A DNA stretch of 64,000 nucleotides. Source: Planctomycetes bacterium syqfu (GTDB lineage Bacteria; Planctomycetota; Phycisphaerae; Phycisphaerales; Phycisphaeraceae). The translations under genes were made by a program, and so were the position numbers. The notes under the pieces were generated by a model, which did no database searches, was not told the origin of the DNA, and worked only from the letters and a program-made list of their open reading frames with translations. This document shows positions 9,965-18,841 of this stretch, in pieces (the first letter of the stretch is position 1; each line of letters opens with the position of its first letter). The DNA lies in contig CP087563.1 of assembly GCA_020974905.1 (NCBI GenBank), forward strand, positions 5,766,001 through 5,830,000, written 5' to 3'.

Positions 9965-10636
9965 TCAAATGCGCCATTTGCTATCGGGAATCGGTAGAAA
10001 ACCGACTTGCTTCCAGTGTTTGGCCAGCTTGTCCTGAGCCTGTTCATATGAACTTTGAAATTGGTCATACTGCATCTTCTGGCTCCAATCATCCTCCCAT
10101 TCTTTGGCTTGAGGATTCATCGGCGCTGGACAAGTAACCGTCAAGCCATCGGCAATATGATGGGCCTTTAGGAATTTACGCATGGCTTGAAGACCAATGC
10201 CCTTGCCACGAAATTCCGGCAGGATTTCGACCGAGTGAATGTACAGCATGTTCCGCATCAAAAAAGTATCTTTGACCCGTTCAGAAACCTTCAATTTAAA
10301 TTCGTCCAGCTCGGGATCAAAGAGCTCTTCATAAATCTCACATGCCTCTTGTGAATCGGCATCCAGCAAATCCCAAACTGATGTGCGGCCAGTGATGACG
10401 CTTTCCAACCAATACTGGATGGCTTTTATGCGTCCCACCTGAATACGCTCCACAACCTCACCTGAGTCATCATATTGGACACGTTCAAGACTGCCTTCAA
10501 TTTTGATGCGGTAGTCCAGCTCATCCGAGAACGATTGGACAGTCCGTGTGATCATTTCGTAATCGTAGTCATCATCTTGATCGTACATCAGTGAATTCCC
10601 CCTTGATGGACAGAACATGTAATTCAGGATTGTCAT
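9965..10636 (-). CDS. GNAT-family N-acetyltransferase-like protein
   Basis: Start set at ATG 10636, which overlaps the stop of the preceding gene in an ATGA arrangement; a longer frame to 10687 would overlap it further. The acetyl-CoA loop is seen in 'SVEILPEFRGKGIGLQAM' (R/Q-x-x-G-x-G/A), typical of GNAT enzymes. The N-terminal ~120 residues are acidic and unassigned. Substrate unknown. As the last gene of the late operon it may be a cargo gene or a modifier of phage or host proteins. Confidence 0.7.
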   Translation of the reverse strand: MTILNYMFCPSRGNSLMYDQDDDYDYEMITRTVQSFSDELDYRIKIEGSLERVQYDDSGEVVERIQVGRIKAIQYWLESVITGRTSVWDLLDADSQEACEIYEELFDPELDEFKLKVSERVKDTFLMRNMLYIHSVEILPEFRGKGIGLQAMRKFLKAHHIADGLTVTCPAPMNPQAKEWEDDWSQKMQYDQFQSSYEQAQDKLAKHWKQVGFLPIPDSKWRI

Positions 10637-10992
10637 AATACCTTCTTGATCGCCCATCGCCACCAGACGCGTGGCAAACCTCGCCAACCGGCGCGATTCA
10701 TCGTGGCCATGCGGGATTTACAGCTGGTGCATGGACGCACCATGCCAAGCGTGGTGACTTGGATGAACATGGAGACCCATGTACCAGGTGGAATGATGCG
10801 ACTGGGCTTGGGCACGGGGACATCGATCCACTTACCCAACGGACATTTGGACGCAGGCAAACTCGTGCGTGATTTGAGGTCAGCACCGTCGATGTCGCAG
10901 TTGCATTTGCGATCCGGATGGGACAAACAACTAACAGCGTGTTCGCATTGACGGCAGATGGATCGGCGTGTGGTGATGAAGTCGGTGGCCAT
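10633..10992 (-). CDS. Cysteine-rich small phage protein
   Basis: Start at ATG 10992 with AGGAGA placed inside the end of the upstream gene. The N-terminal half has C-x-x-C (CRQC) plus further cysteines (CLSH, CNCD, KCPLGKW), a likely zinc site; the C-terminal half has 'CTSCKSRMATMNRAGW'. I have the impression that similar 'CxxCKxRxxxMNxAGW' tails are common in planctomycete prophages, but cannot name a family. It overlaps the GNAT gene by 4 bases. Probably a tail-associated or regulatory zinc protein. Confidence 0.6.
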   Translation of the reverse strand: MATDFITTRRSICRQCEHAVSCLSHPDRKCNCDIDGADLKSRTSLPASKCPLGKWIDVPVPKPSRIIPPGTWVSMFIQVTTLGMVRPCTSCKSRMATMNRAGWRGLPRVWWRWAIKKVL

Positions 10993-11000
10993 GGGTTCTC

Positions 11001-11783
11001 CTAAATTCCTGGTGTGGGATCGCTGCAACTACCGTCACCATTGGAATCGCCGACGATGCAGTTGCCTTCTTCGTCCATACAACTCGTTTCGTCGAGGACT
11101 TCGATTTGCAGCTGGACACGGGCGGGGTTGTCGTAGACGTTCCATACGTTGGTACAGATGCTGTGATTGTGTAGTTCGTCGCTGAGGATTGATGCACTGC
11201 GGCAACTTCCGGGGTTTCCGGGGGCTGAGGGAATGCAGGCAGCGAAGATCCGTCCGCAGGTGTCGTCCGAATCTTCGTTGGCATAACCATCGATGGTGAC
11301 GTACCAACGCGTGGTGCCATCACCATCGCAACCTGCGAGTACCATGGCGTTGACATAACTGCTACAAGTCGCCCCCGGAAGTTCGATGCCATAACCTTGC
11401 CAGCGTGGGCCGCTGATGGTGTTGCTTTCGCAGTTGGGTTGGGGGTGGCCACCGATCATGCCGGAGTGGCCGCAGCCTGGGCAATATGGAGGGTTCCACG
11501 CGCCACAGTTAAATGGAATCTCGATGGTGTTACCCATGAAGGCCGGATCGGTACAGCAGCAACGATCCTGTTCATTGCCGTAGTCGATTAACTGCCAGGT
11601 GATGCGAATGCGGGATTGATTGGTGAAGCAACACGGGCCGCAGGCGCATGCGTTGGCTGGCACTGGTTCCTGGCCGCAGCATTTGCCGCAGATCATGAAC
11701 TCGCCCCCGGAAGTTAAGCCAAACCCACCTTCTCCTTCATTCCGGGGGCGCGGGTCGATGTCGAATTCGCCGTTACTCCCCAT
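11001..11783 (-). CDS. Very cysteine-rich late phage protein
   Basis: 260 residues from ATG 11783, which overlaps the end of the upstream gene by 11 bases. It has 23 cysteines (about 9%), including ICGKCC, ACACGPCC, CCC and CPGC. No signal peptide. The density suggests several metal sites or, in a virion, disulfide cross-links. It carries three copies of the dispersed GCCCCCGGAAGTT word (11204-11225, 11371-11383, 11703-11715), read as NPGS-like, ELPGA and TSGGE. Position after the tape measure suggests a distal tail protein. No family recognised. Confidence 0.65.
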   Translation of the reverse strand: MGSNGEFDIDPRPRNEGEGGFGLTSGGEFMICGKCCGQEPVPANACACGPCCFTNQSRIRITWQLIDYGNEQDRCCCTDPAFMGNTIEIPFNCGAWNPPYCPGCGHSGMIGGHPQPNCESNTISGPRWQGYGIELPGATCSSYVNAMVLAGCDGDGTTRWYVTIDGYANEDSDDTCGRIFAACIPSAPGNPGSCRSASILSDELHNHSICTNVWNVYDNPARVQLQIEVLDETSCMDEEGNCIVGDSNGDGSCSDPTPGI

Positions 11784-12669
11784 CGTCACATACCTCCACA
11801 GCCATGGTTTCGTTGGCGTCATACAGGATGAATTCGCGTAATCCGTCAGAGGGGTTGGTGACGTAATAACCAGTGCCGATGACGCCATCGCCGGTTGCTG
11901 GTGCGGTGACGAGTTTGCCTGCTGCGGGACGTTGTTTGAGGGGCGTCAGTTCCTCGCCGAGAATTGTGCCATCCTCCTCTTCGTCGTAAGCGTCGATGGT
12001 TTTGACGAAGTACGTGCGATCACATTGTGTTGTGGCATCGCCGTCGGTTGTGCCACCGTCCTGCCAGACTTTGCAGGGAATAAGTGTTGTGGTATCAACA
12101 AGACTCGGAACACCGAGTTTGACGATGGCCCAACATGGTTCGCCGATGGGGACTTCGGGTTGGCTCCAGAGAATCTGTGTACTGCCAGTAGCCGACGATG
12201 TCATGATCGCCGGAACGCCCACGGGTGCTTTGGCATATTGATGAGTTTCATCAGTAATGATGATTCGCACCTGACAAACGCCCTGGATCATCGCACGGCC
12301 AACCTGTCCTGCACGAATCGGTTCAAGCAGGATCGCGTGTTTGTCCATGGCGACATGCGTGTTCGATTCAGGGAACACACCGCTGAAGACGATCTGATCG
12401 ACGAAACTGCCTTCCAGATCCATGATCGTTTGCGGCTCATGTACCGAGTCTTCGATGCCAAGGATAAAGTAACGCCAACAATCCATGGGCGAATCATTCT
12501 TCACCCAGATCACCCCCGGAAGTTGAGAAGATGAGTTCTGGGATTGCTGGGCGGGTTTTTGGCGCGGCTTGATGCGCTCACGAAAATCCGTCGCCGCATC
12601 TATGAACGCGTTGTATGTGTTGGCCGGGATCACCAAGGGATCGCCGGTGCTGACTTTTTTCAATGTCAT
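11773..12669 (-). CDS. Late phage protein, probably distal tail
   Basis: 298 residues, no signal peptide or membrane segment, rich in beta-strand character. The opening 'GDPLVIPANTYNAFIDAATDF' resembles openings I associate with phage proteins encoded after the tape measure in planctomycete prophages, but I cannot name a domain. One copy of the dispersed word lies at 12512-12524 (reads QLPGV). Same strand and tight spacing as its neighbours, so part of the late operon. Confidence 0.6.
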   Translation of the reverse strand: MTLKKVSTGDPLVIPANTYNAFIDAATDFRERIKPRQKPAQQSQNSSSQLPGVIWVKNDSPMDCWRYFILGIEDSVHEPQTIMDLEGSFVDQIVFSGVFPESNTHVAMDKHAILLEPIRAGQVGRAMIQGVCQVRIIITDETHQYAKAPVGVPAIMTSSATGSTQILWSQPEVPIGEPCWAIVKLGVPSLVDTTTLIPCKVWQDGGTTDGDATTQCDRTYFVKTIDAYDEEEDGTILGEELTPLKQRPAAGKLVTAPATGDGVIGTGYYVTNPSDGLREFILYDANETMAVEVCDDGE

Positions 12670-12693
12670 GATTAAGGTTCCGGGGGCCGGGGG

Positions 12694-13563
12694 TTAAGAG
12701 CCAATGTCTAGCAAACTGAAATCGGCGGACTCATAAACCTGTTCGACGTAAGCTGCGACCGGGCGTTTGACCATGGCCATGGCATTCATGTCTTCGACGT
12801 CTGCGTAACGAACCCACAGGTATTCCCAACCCTTTTTGGCAATGCCGGTGATGCTGCCGATGGTGATGCCTGTTTTGTTGGGCGATGCAGCGAACCTGTA
12901 AGTGATCTCCCAATCCCCGCCCCCGGAAGTTCCGTCTGTAAATTCGGTGCCATGCAATGTCCCCGATGCACCGAGGAACAAACACTCACCCGCCGCCAGG
13001 CCACGGAACGCTGCGTTGTTCACCTTGCCGGTGAGTTGGAACAACGTGCCTTTGTATTCAGGCGTCACTTGTTCAACAGTGAGGTAATGGGTTTCGCTGA
13101 AGTTGTAGATAGGCACAGTAACATCGACGCCCTGGACTTCAGCATTACCATTGGTGTTGGACACACCGATCGCACCATGGAAGTCCGGCGCAGACGGAAT
13201 CGACGAATCGGCATACGAACCCACGGTGCCCAATGACTGGGTGATGTGTTGCGTGCCACCCATCGTGTCAAAGCTATACGTGTACTCATTGCTACCGGGA
13301 TCAGGCGTCCCCCCGGAACTTGAAGACGGTGAAGACGAGTCGGCGTAACGAACCGAAGCATCCCAAAACTCTTCACTGATCGGCTCGATCTGCACGGACT
13401 GCATAGGCAGACCGTCATAGGTTTCGGGAGCAAAGTTTTCGACAGCAGATTTGATGGCAAGATCATCATCACTGCCACTGGCAATGTACGTCAGCGTCAC
13501 CTGAGCGTTGGCACCCGTTGTGCTCTGACGACTGTCATATTTTTCCTCAACTGTGATGGGCAT
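12694..13563 (-). CDS. Late phage protein, probable tail protein
   Basis: 289 residues, beta-rich. 'YTYSFDTMGGTQHITQSL' and 'TVPIYNFSETHYLTVEQVTPEYKGTLFQLTGKVNNAAFRGLAAGECLFLG' look like a tail or baseplate beta-sandwich. A Ser/Gly-rich linker at ~75-92 (SSSPSSSSGGTPDPGS) is partly made by a copy of the dispersed word (13310-13321); another copy at 12919-12931 gives GTSGGG. It follows the tape measure gene by 17 bases. Function inferred from position. Confidence 0.65.
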   Translation of the reverse strand: MPITVEEKYDSRQSTTGANAQVTLTYIASGSDDDLAIKSAVENFAPETYDGLPMQSVQIEPISEEFWDASVRYADSSSPSSSSGGTPDPGSNEYTYSFDTMGGTQHITQSLGTVGSYADSSIPSAPDFHGAIGVSNTNGNAEVQGVDVTVPIYNFSETHYLTVEQVTPEYKGTLFQLTGKVNNAAFRGLAAGECLFLGASGTLHGTEFTDGTSGGGDWEITYRFAASPNKTGITIGSITGIAKKGWEYLWVRYADVEDMNAMAMVKRPVAAYVEQVYESADFSLLDIGS

Positions 13564-13580
13564 GAGTTACTCCGAGGGGA

Positions 13581-15953
13581 TCAAGAGAAGGAGAGTGATG
13601 AACTACCGCCAGGATTGTTCTGCACTTCATTGAACAATTTCTTGACATATCGGGCGGTGTCTTCGCTGGCAGCAGCCGTGCGTTGGGCAATAGATTGGTT
13701 CGTCATCAGGCCCTGCAAGGCAGCAGAATTGAACGTGCCACGCGATTGTTGATTGGGACTCAGCGTGCCAATCTGCCCACCGAGTTCAGCGAGTTTTTTC
13801 TTGAGGGTGTCGATCAAGTTGTCGGGCGATACAGGTTGATCACCAGCTTGGTCACCTTCCGGGGGTTTGTTTTGTGCGGCTTGTTGGAGAAGTTGTTGAT
13901 ACTCAGCACGGGTCTTTTCCAGATCGTCCAATGCCGTAGCCATCTGCTTTTCGTACTGGGTTTGGCGACTCTTGTTCCCCGCAGTTTGTTCCTGATCAAT
14001 GAGCTTTTGCTGGGTTTGGCGTTCATGATCGATGCGTGCTAGGTCCGTATCATGTTGTTGTTTGTTTTCAGCCAACGCTGCATTTTTCTGATTGGCAATC
14101 TGCTGCTTGTCCGCGTTGGCATTGGTGCGGGCAATGTTGATCGCCATATCGACGTTGTAGTCCTTGTCGAATAATCCAACCAGATGATGCATGCCTTCCT
14201 CAACCTTGAGTTGGGCAGATCGGAACGTCGACTGCAAACCCGCCGTCATCGTCGTCCATGCATCGGAGAGGAACGTTGTCGTTTGAACCCAGAGGATTCT
14301 CAGGCCATGCCAGGCATCCACGAGGACCTTGGTCACCTTATAGAAGGCTTGGCTGGCGACATTGACGATGGTGTACTTGAAGCTGTACCAAAGTGATTCG
14401 ACTTGGTAGATACCGCGTTGCCATTCGACTTTGAGTGCTTGCCAGAGGATTTTCGCAGCCATGCTTAAATCGCCAGATGCCAACGCATCACGGATTCCCT
14501 GCCAAGCTACAAGGGCACGATCTTTCAGATCATTGAAGCGATCACTAAGCCAGTTGAGTGTCTTGGACGCAATGTCCGTCATACTCAGGATGGCAATGCC
14601 GATGCCCGCCGCCGCGACGATCACCAAGCCCATGGGCGAGAGCAATGCACCCAACACCGTGAGCAAGGTGCCGATCACACCGACACTGCCAGTGATGATG
14701 CCCGACAAGCCACCGAAGATGAAGGCGATTGTCTGTGCGGCGATGCCGGTGGTCATCAGGATCACGCCGACAGCAGCGATGCCTGCAATCACCAGTGCAG
14801 CGGATCGCACCAGTGACTGGTTCTTGCTGAGCAGATCAATGACCATGCCTGCATACTTGGACACAATGGCAGCCGCCCTGGCGACGGGTTCGCTCAAGGC
14901 TTCGCCCATGATGCCAAGCACGATGATGCCAGCCTGTTTGATACGATTGAAGGCATGCGTCAATGTCTTGCTGAGTTTGGCATAAGCCTTGTCAGTCAAC
15001 CCCGCGCGGCTCTGCATCGCATCCAGGTCAGACTCAAAACCCTTGAGATTGTTCAGCGCGGGCACAATACCACGCAGAGCCGCCGAGTCGGGGAACAGTT
15101 TGGCCAGTACGTCGGGTGGCAGCTTGGCGAGTTTTTCCATGACGCCGTGCAACCCCTCGGTCTTGAGCGTCGTGGTGTTCATTTCAAAACCAAGCTCATG
15201 AGCCAACTTGGTTGCTTCAGCGCTGGGCTTGAGGAAACTCCGCAAAATGCCATTGACCGAGTCGATAGCCGTGGTGGTGCGCAGGCCATTTCGCGTGAGC
15301 GTGGCAATCATCGCACCCAGTTCATCCAAGGGCAGGCCCGCACTGGCAGCGGTCGATGCGACCATACCGATCTGCGGGGCCAGTTCGGCAAAGGTGGTCT
15401 TACCACGCTGCACAATGCCAAACAACCAATCGGAGACATCGCCAGCTTGTTCCGCAGCCAGGCCATAACTGTTGAGCACCGTGGTGATGGCATCGGCTGC
15501 AGTTTGCGTATCAGTGAGTCCCGCCTTGGCAGACTTGGCAGCAACGCCCAGTACATCCAGTGCCTTGGCCGGGGCAATCGAAGCTGAAAGAATGTCGTAC
15601 AAACCACCGGACAAGGCTTCGGTGGATTCCCCAAAACTCACCGCCATTTTGCGGATGCCCTTGATGAAACCGTCCATGTATTTTTCAGCATCAGAATCCG
15701 AGAGCATCGTGGCGACGGTGGCCATCTGCTGCTGAAAGTCCGCATAGATTTTCAGGCCAGAGAGCAGAGGCACCGCCGCCACAGCAGACACAGCAGTCAG
15801 TCGCTTGCCAATTTCACCGACAGACTTCCCGAAGGCTTTGACACGCTTTTGGGCTCTGTCGAGACCACGCACGAGCTTGCTGTCCTGCGTGGTCAGCTCA
15901 ATATACGCAGCCCCAGCACGAATATTCCGACTGTTGGCAATACCTGGCGACAT
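13581..15953 (-). CDS. Phage tail tape measure protein (TP901 type)
   Basis: 790 residues. The N-terminal ~330 residues show the TP901/TIGR01760 pattern ('AKSAKAGLTDTQTAADAITTVLNSYG' and 'QIGMVASTAASAGLPLDELGAMIA'). Residues ~340-470 hold several hydrophobic helices (e.g. 'LVIAGIAAVGVILMTTGIAAQ'), followed by a long coiled coil with many Gln and Lys (~620-720). The protein sets tail length and is threaded into the host at infection. It is preceded by a gap holding an inverted repeat and the lipoprotein gene. One copy of the dispersed word is at 13855-13866. Confidence 0.9.
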   Translation of the reverse strand: MSPGIANSRNIRAGAAYIELTTQDSKLVRGLDRAQKRVKAFGKSVGEIGKRLTAVSAVAAVPLLSGLKIYADFQQQMATVATMLSDSDAEKYMDGFIKGIRKMAVSFGESTEALSGGLYDILSASIAPAKALDVLGVAAKSAKAGLTDTQTAADAITTVLNSYGLAAEQAGDVSDWLFGIVQRGKTTFAELAPQIGMVASTAASAGLPLDELGAMIATLTRNGLRTTTAIDSVNGILRSFLKPSAEATKLAHELGFEMNTTTLKTEGLHGVMEKLAKLPPDVLAKLFPDSAALRGIVPALNNLKGFESDLDAMQSRAGLTDKAYAKLSKTLTHAFNRIKQAGIIVLGIMGEALSEPVARAAAIVSKYAGMVIDLLSKNQSLVRSAALVIAGIAAVGVILMTTGIAAQTIAFIFGGLSGIITGSVGVIGTLLTVLGALLSPMGLVIVAAAGIGIAILSMTDIASKTLNWLSDRFNDLKDRALVAWQGIRDALASGDLSMAAKILWQALKVEWQRGIYQVESLWYSFKYTIVNVASQAFYKVTKVLVDAWHGLRILWVQTTTFLSDAWTTMTAGLQSTFRSAQLKVEEGMHHLVGLFDKDYNVDMAINIARTNANADKQQIANQKNAALAENKQQHDTDLARIDHERQTQQKLIDQEQTAGNKSRQTQYEKQMATALDDLEKTRAEYQQLLQQAAQNKPPEGDQAGDQPVSPDNLIDTLKKKLAELGGQIGTLSPNQQSRGTFNSAALQGLMTNQSIAQRTAAASEDTARYVKKLFNEVQNNPGGSSSLSFS

Positions 15954-15972
15954 GCTAAACCTTTTTTATTCA

Positions 15973-16074
15973 CCGCCAAGACGCCAAGGACGCCAAGATC
16001 GGATGAGATGAAACATGATTGAATAAACAAATTGAAAAACTTGTCTGGCCTTGGCGCTCTTGGCGTCTTGGCGG
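15973..16074. repeat. Inverted repeat of CCGCCAAGACGCCAAG type
   Basis: Left arm 15973-15997 contains three GCCAAG units; right arm 16050-16074 is its inverse with small changes. The 52-base loop is AT-rich. This interspersed sequence type is seen in many bacterial genomes as a stand-alone palindromic element. It fills the gap between the lipoprotein and tape measure genes. Confidence 0.7.
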
Positions 16075-16083
16075 TTCAAACAA

Positions 16084-16545
16084 TTAGGTAAGCGCAGGCG
16101 TGGCAGTTGTAGTCTTTCTGCCTTCGTCCAGGCCCTTGTTGAAGGAGGCTTCTTTTTCCTTGCGGAGTTTGCCAGAACCGAGGAACAGGCCAAGTAAACC
16201 GGATGCAGCAGGTAGCATGGGACCGAGGACGGGAACGCCTGCGACCGTGGGACCGATTTCATCAAGTGCTGACAGCGACAACTGGTTGACCATGTTGCGG
16301 ATTTCGTTGGCATGCTCAATGTTGGATTTCCACTGGCTGCCAGCGGTTTGCATGTGTTGATACCAGAGTTGGTATTCGCTTTCGGCCTCGTTGAGTGAAA
16401 TGTTGCTGGCAAGGCCGGTTTGCTGCTGGATGGTGTTGGGTGTTTTGACGTGGATCATGTCGCCCATGTCACAGCCTGCAAAACTCAGCAGGCCCAGAAC
16501 GACGAAGGTGAGAATGAACAGGAAGATCAGATGGTTGGTTTTCAT
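16084..16545 (-). CDS. Phage-encoded lipoprotein
   Basis: 153 residues. The N-terminus is a lipoprotein signal: MKTNHLIF, a hydrophobic core, then lipobox 'LSFAGC' with Cys ~25. The mature part is helical with a Gly/Leu-rich hydrophobic stretch (~118-137, 'PMLPAASGLLGLFLGSG') that could span a membrane. Candidate roles are spanin-like lysis protein, holin partner or superinfection-exclusion lipoprotein. It overlaps the preceding gene by 4 bases, inside the tail module. Confidence 0.65.
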   Translation of the reverse strand: MKTNHLIFLFILTFVVLGLLSFAGCDMGDMIHVKTPNTIQQQTGLASNISLNEAESEYQLWYQHMQTAGSQWKSNIEHANEIRNMVNQLSLSALDEIGPTVAGVPVLGPMLPAASGLLGLFLGSGKLRKEKEASFNKGLDEGRKTTTATPALT

Positions 16546-16841
16546 AATGATGGTTTCCTTTTGCTTCCGGGGGAAGGGACAAATGTGCGTTTGAGAAGTG
16601 CCATGGCATCGTCTGTATCCAAGGGGATCACTTGCGATGACTGGCTTTGGGCAAACGGATCAAAGTCCGCTGCTTTGAACGTATGGGAACGATTGAAGGT
16701 CAGCAGATTGGCAAGCAGTGCCATCAGGTTGGATGTATGTTGCCAATCCTGTTTCTGGCGACTCTGGGCCATCTCGTAGAGTTCACGCAACGTGAACGGA
16801 TCGGGGTGAACGCCAAGGATGCCCGCTAATTGCCAGATCAT
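16542..16841 (-). CDS. Probable second tail assembly chaperone
   Basis: 99 residues; 'MIWQLAGILGVHPDPFTLRELYEMAQSR' is the pattern of gpGT/T-type tail chaperones encoded between tail tube and tape measure. Its ATG (16841) overlaps the stop of the upstream chaperone in an ATGA junction, so it is made by re-initiation; I see no slippery sequence for a frameshift. The C-terminus (VPSPGSKRKPSL) is partly written by a copy of the dispersed word at 16564-16573. Confidence 0.65.
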   Translation of the reverse strand: MIWQLAGILGVHPDPFTLRELYEMAQSRQKQDWQHTSNLMALLANLLTFNRSHTFKAADFDPFAQSQSSQVIPLDTDDAMALLKRTFVPSPGSKRKPSL

Positions 16842-17311
16842 GTCTTGGCAGGTTGCAGCAGGTGTTCGAGTTGCTGTTGGAGTTCCGGACTGTCCAGTTG
16901 GGCACTGGCGATTTCCAGGGCTTTTTCCTCGACCATGCGAAGCTTGCTTAGTGCTTTCTTGAGCACTTGCCGCTTCGCTGCGGGGAAAAAATCTGCCAAC
17001 TCCTGAAGCAGTGCTGTGGTGGCATGATCGATCACGTCACCAGCAAGTGCTTGGCCGAACTGCTCGTCGGTCACGTTGGCACTCTCAGCTTGATCCTTGC
17101 AAATCGCATAAAGCACATCACAGAGCAGGATCGGGTCAGTGGAGAGTTTTTCCAACAGGTGGGATTTACTATCCAAGACATCCAGCAGGTTGACGCCGAC
17201 GAGGGCCTGGACACGTTTGATGGTGGCGACCGTAATCTGCACCGTCCATACGATGTTGCCGGGGCTTGGACTTCCGGGGGCGGGACTTCCGGGGGTGGTG
17301 AAGGTATGCAT
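16838..17311 (-). CDS. Probable tail assembly chaperone (gpG-like)
   Basis: Start at ATG 17311, overlapping the tail tube stop. 157 residues, helical. The opening MHTFTTPGSPAPGSPSPGN is made by two tandem copies of the dispersed word (17270-17295), directly before the conserved part 'VWTVQITVATIKRVQALVGVNLLDVLD'. Position between tube protein and tape measure is the main reason for the call. The C-terminal half is Gln/Leu-rich and helical. Confidence 0.6.
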   Translation of the reverse strand: MHTFTTPGSPAPGSPSPGNIVWTVQITVATIKRVQALVGVNLLDVLDSKSHLLEKLSTDPILLCDVLYAICKDQAESANVTDEQFGQALAGDVIDHATTALLQELADFFPAAKRQVLKKALSKLRMVEEKALEIASAQLDSPELQQQLEHLLQPAKT

Positions 17312-17739
17312 TAGCTGCCACCTCCATCCACCCAAGTCGGGGCGCGGGTGACATAGGTTGGTTTGACCGTCACGTTGACCGTGATGGCTTCTTCGAGCGG
17401 TTCGTTGCGCGTGAAGTTGGTGACCGAGAAATCGGCATCAAGGCCACTACCACCTTCACCATCGAGCACAGCCATGGCGATGGGTGTGTTGTTGAAATAC
17501 GCATCCTTGATGGCAATAAAACCTTCGTCGGCAGCGTCCCAGTTCATACTGAACTCAACACTGCCATTCTTGAGCGTGGCGATGGTTGCACGCCAACCTT
17601 GGCTAGCGCGCGTCGTTACGTCTGCCTCGTTGGTTTCGAGGTTGAGCGTGACATCCTTGGTGTTTGTCAGCTCACTTGTTGCGGATGCTCCAGCTGCGCC
17701 GTAGTACAGCTTGGCCTGCATCCCTAAACGGATGGACAT
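17311..17739 (-). CDS. Phage major tail (tube) protein
   Basis: 142 residues, beta-rich: 'LTNTKDVTLNLETNEADVTTRASQGWRATIATLKNGSVEFSMNWDA' is typical of the tail tube family of long-tailed phages and related contractile tubes. It ends in WVDGGGS. It has its own GGAG ribosome site and lies between tail completion and chaperone genes. Makes the repeating ring of the tail tube. Confidence 0.8.
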   Translation of the reverse strand: MSIRLGMQAKLYYGAAGASATSELTNTKDVTLNLETNEADVTTRASQGWRATIATLKNGSVEFSMNWDAADEGFIAIKDAYFNNTPIAMAVLDGEGGSGLDADFSVTNFTRNEPLEEAITVNVTVKPTYVTRAPTWVDGGGS

Positions 17740-17774
17740 AGTTTTCTCCTATTTTGAAGGGTTATTTGTGTTTT

Positions 17775-18170
17775 TTATCGAATCGAGCCTGCCCAAAACC
17801 GGGGCAGACGCGGTAAGTTTTTATTCAGTGCTGGCCCCATGAACGGTCTCTTTCTATAGTTGCCACCACGGAAGCGACCGCCGAATTCATGAGCCATGGC
17901 CGAGGGGCCAACGTGGGCGAAACCGGGGCCGATTAACACTCGGTCGTTACCTTCGCGGGCATACACAATGGAACGCCGCAGTTGGCCGTGTCGTGTACGC
18001 GGTGGCGAACCAGGTGATGCGTAACGTTTACTCCGTCGAATACTCCGCCGTGCGGTCAACCGAATCGCTGCACCGGCATGGCCCAAGCTCTGAAAACTCG
18101 CCTGGTTCATTTTATGCCGGATCAGTTTTCGGTTCAGGCCGTCGTGGGGTTTAAAGTGAACTCTGAGCAT
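17775..18170 (-). CDS. Head-tail/tail completion protein, gp10-like
   Basis: 131 residues, strongly basic. 'SPPRTRHGQLRRSIVYAREGNDRVLIGPGFAHVGPSAMAHEFGGRFRG' matches the pattern of HK97 gp10-type and gpZ-type completion proteins (hydrophobic strand, GP motif, 'AHEFGG'). It lies between the tail terminator and tail tube genes, as expected. Call by motif and synteny. Confidence 0.65.
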   Translation of the reverse strand: MLRVHFKPHDGLNRKLIRHKMNQASFQSLGHAGAAIRLTARRSIRRSKRYASPGSPPRTRHGQLRRSIVYAREGNDRVLIGPGFAHVGPSAMAHEFGGRFRGGNYRKRPFMGPALNKNLPRLPRFWAGSIR

Positions 18171-18176
18171 GGTGGT

Positions 18177-18608
18177 TTACTTTGTGATGCGATACGTCAA
18201 CGTCAGCACCGACGTAAACACCCGTTGATTGGCCAGATGGTCCGGATCATAGATGGGTTCGTTCTCAACCTTGATCCAGATGGCATACGGCATGTCTGTT
18301 AATGGTTGGCGTTGCAGATAGTCGGCAAGCTGCTGCACCAATCCGCTCAAATCCTTAACGGCAGGATCGATTTCATTCTGTGGCACGGTGAGTTTTTGCT
18401 GCACGCCGATGTCCACCTGACAGTCGTACTGACTGAGTTTTCGGGTGATGCTTTGAACCTGTACACCACGTGGTACAACGCTAATCGTCAGTTCCCTTAG
18501 CTGTGACAGATCGTGGATTGGTAATACCATTCTTTTAGCATTCGTGACGATCTCCGACTGATTGAGTTGCGAAGTCACTGCATCAGCAAGATCAATGGTC
18601 ATTTGCAT
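18177..18608 (-). CDS. Probable tail terminator protein
   Basis: Start set at ATG 18608 just after the upstream stop. 143 residues: 'MTIDLADAVTSQLNQSE', 'VQSITRKLSQYDCQVDIGVQQKL' and C-terminal 'RVFTSVLTLTYRITK' fit the alpha/beta fold of phage tail terminators, which cap the finished tail at the head end. Supported by synteny with the completion protein. Confidence 0.55.
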   Translation of the reverse strand: MQMTIDLADAVTSQLNQSEIVTNAKRMVLPIHDLSQLRELTISVVPRGVQVQSITRKLSQYDCQVDIGVQQKLTVPQNEIDPAVKDLSGLVQQLADYLQRQPLTDMPYAIWIKVENEPIYDPDHLANQRVFTSVLTLTYRITK

Positions 18609-18610
18609 AG

Positions 18611-18841
18611 TTACCCCCGTAGTAAACTGAAAAGAATGTTCACCAAACTCGTCACACCTGCACCGGCAATCAGCCACATCCAACGAGCGTGACGAATTGC
18701 ATTTTGCTCCAAGCGATCCAGACGAATATTGATGCCCGGTTCGCCGTTGCCACGGATGGCATGATCAAGCCGGTCGAGTTTGTTATGCAGTTCATCAAAC
18801 TGCGAGCAACTATCATTTTCATTCTGTACACATTGATTCAT
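18611..18841 (-). CDS. Small coiled-coil membrane protein, XhlA-like
   Basis: Start at ATG 18841, overlapping the upstream stop (ATGA type). 76 residues: helical N-terminus with heptad spacing ('FDELHNKLDRLDHAIRG', 'INIRLDRLEQNAIRHAR') then a single membrane segment ('WMWLIAGAGVTSLVNILFSLL') at the very end. This is the shape of hemolysin XhlA-type phage proteins that act with holins in lysis. Assignment is by architecture only. Confidence 0.6.
   Translation of the reverse strand: MNQCVQNENDSCSQFDELHNKLDRLDHAIRGNGEPGINIRLDRLEQNAIRHARWMWLIAGAGVTSLVNILFSLLRG

Noticed and set aside
16838-17311. Programmed frameshift between the two tail chaperones
   Set aside because: No slippery heptamer near the overlap; an ATGA junction explains expression of the second gene.
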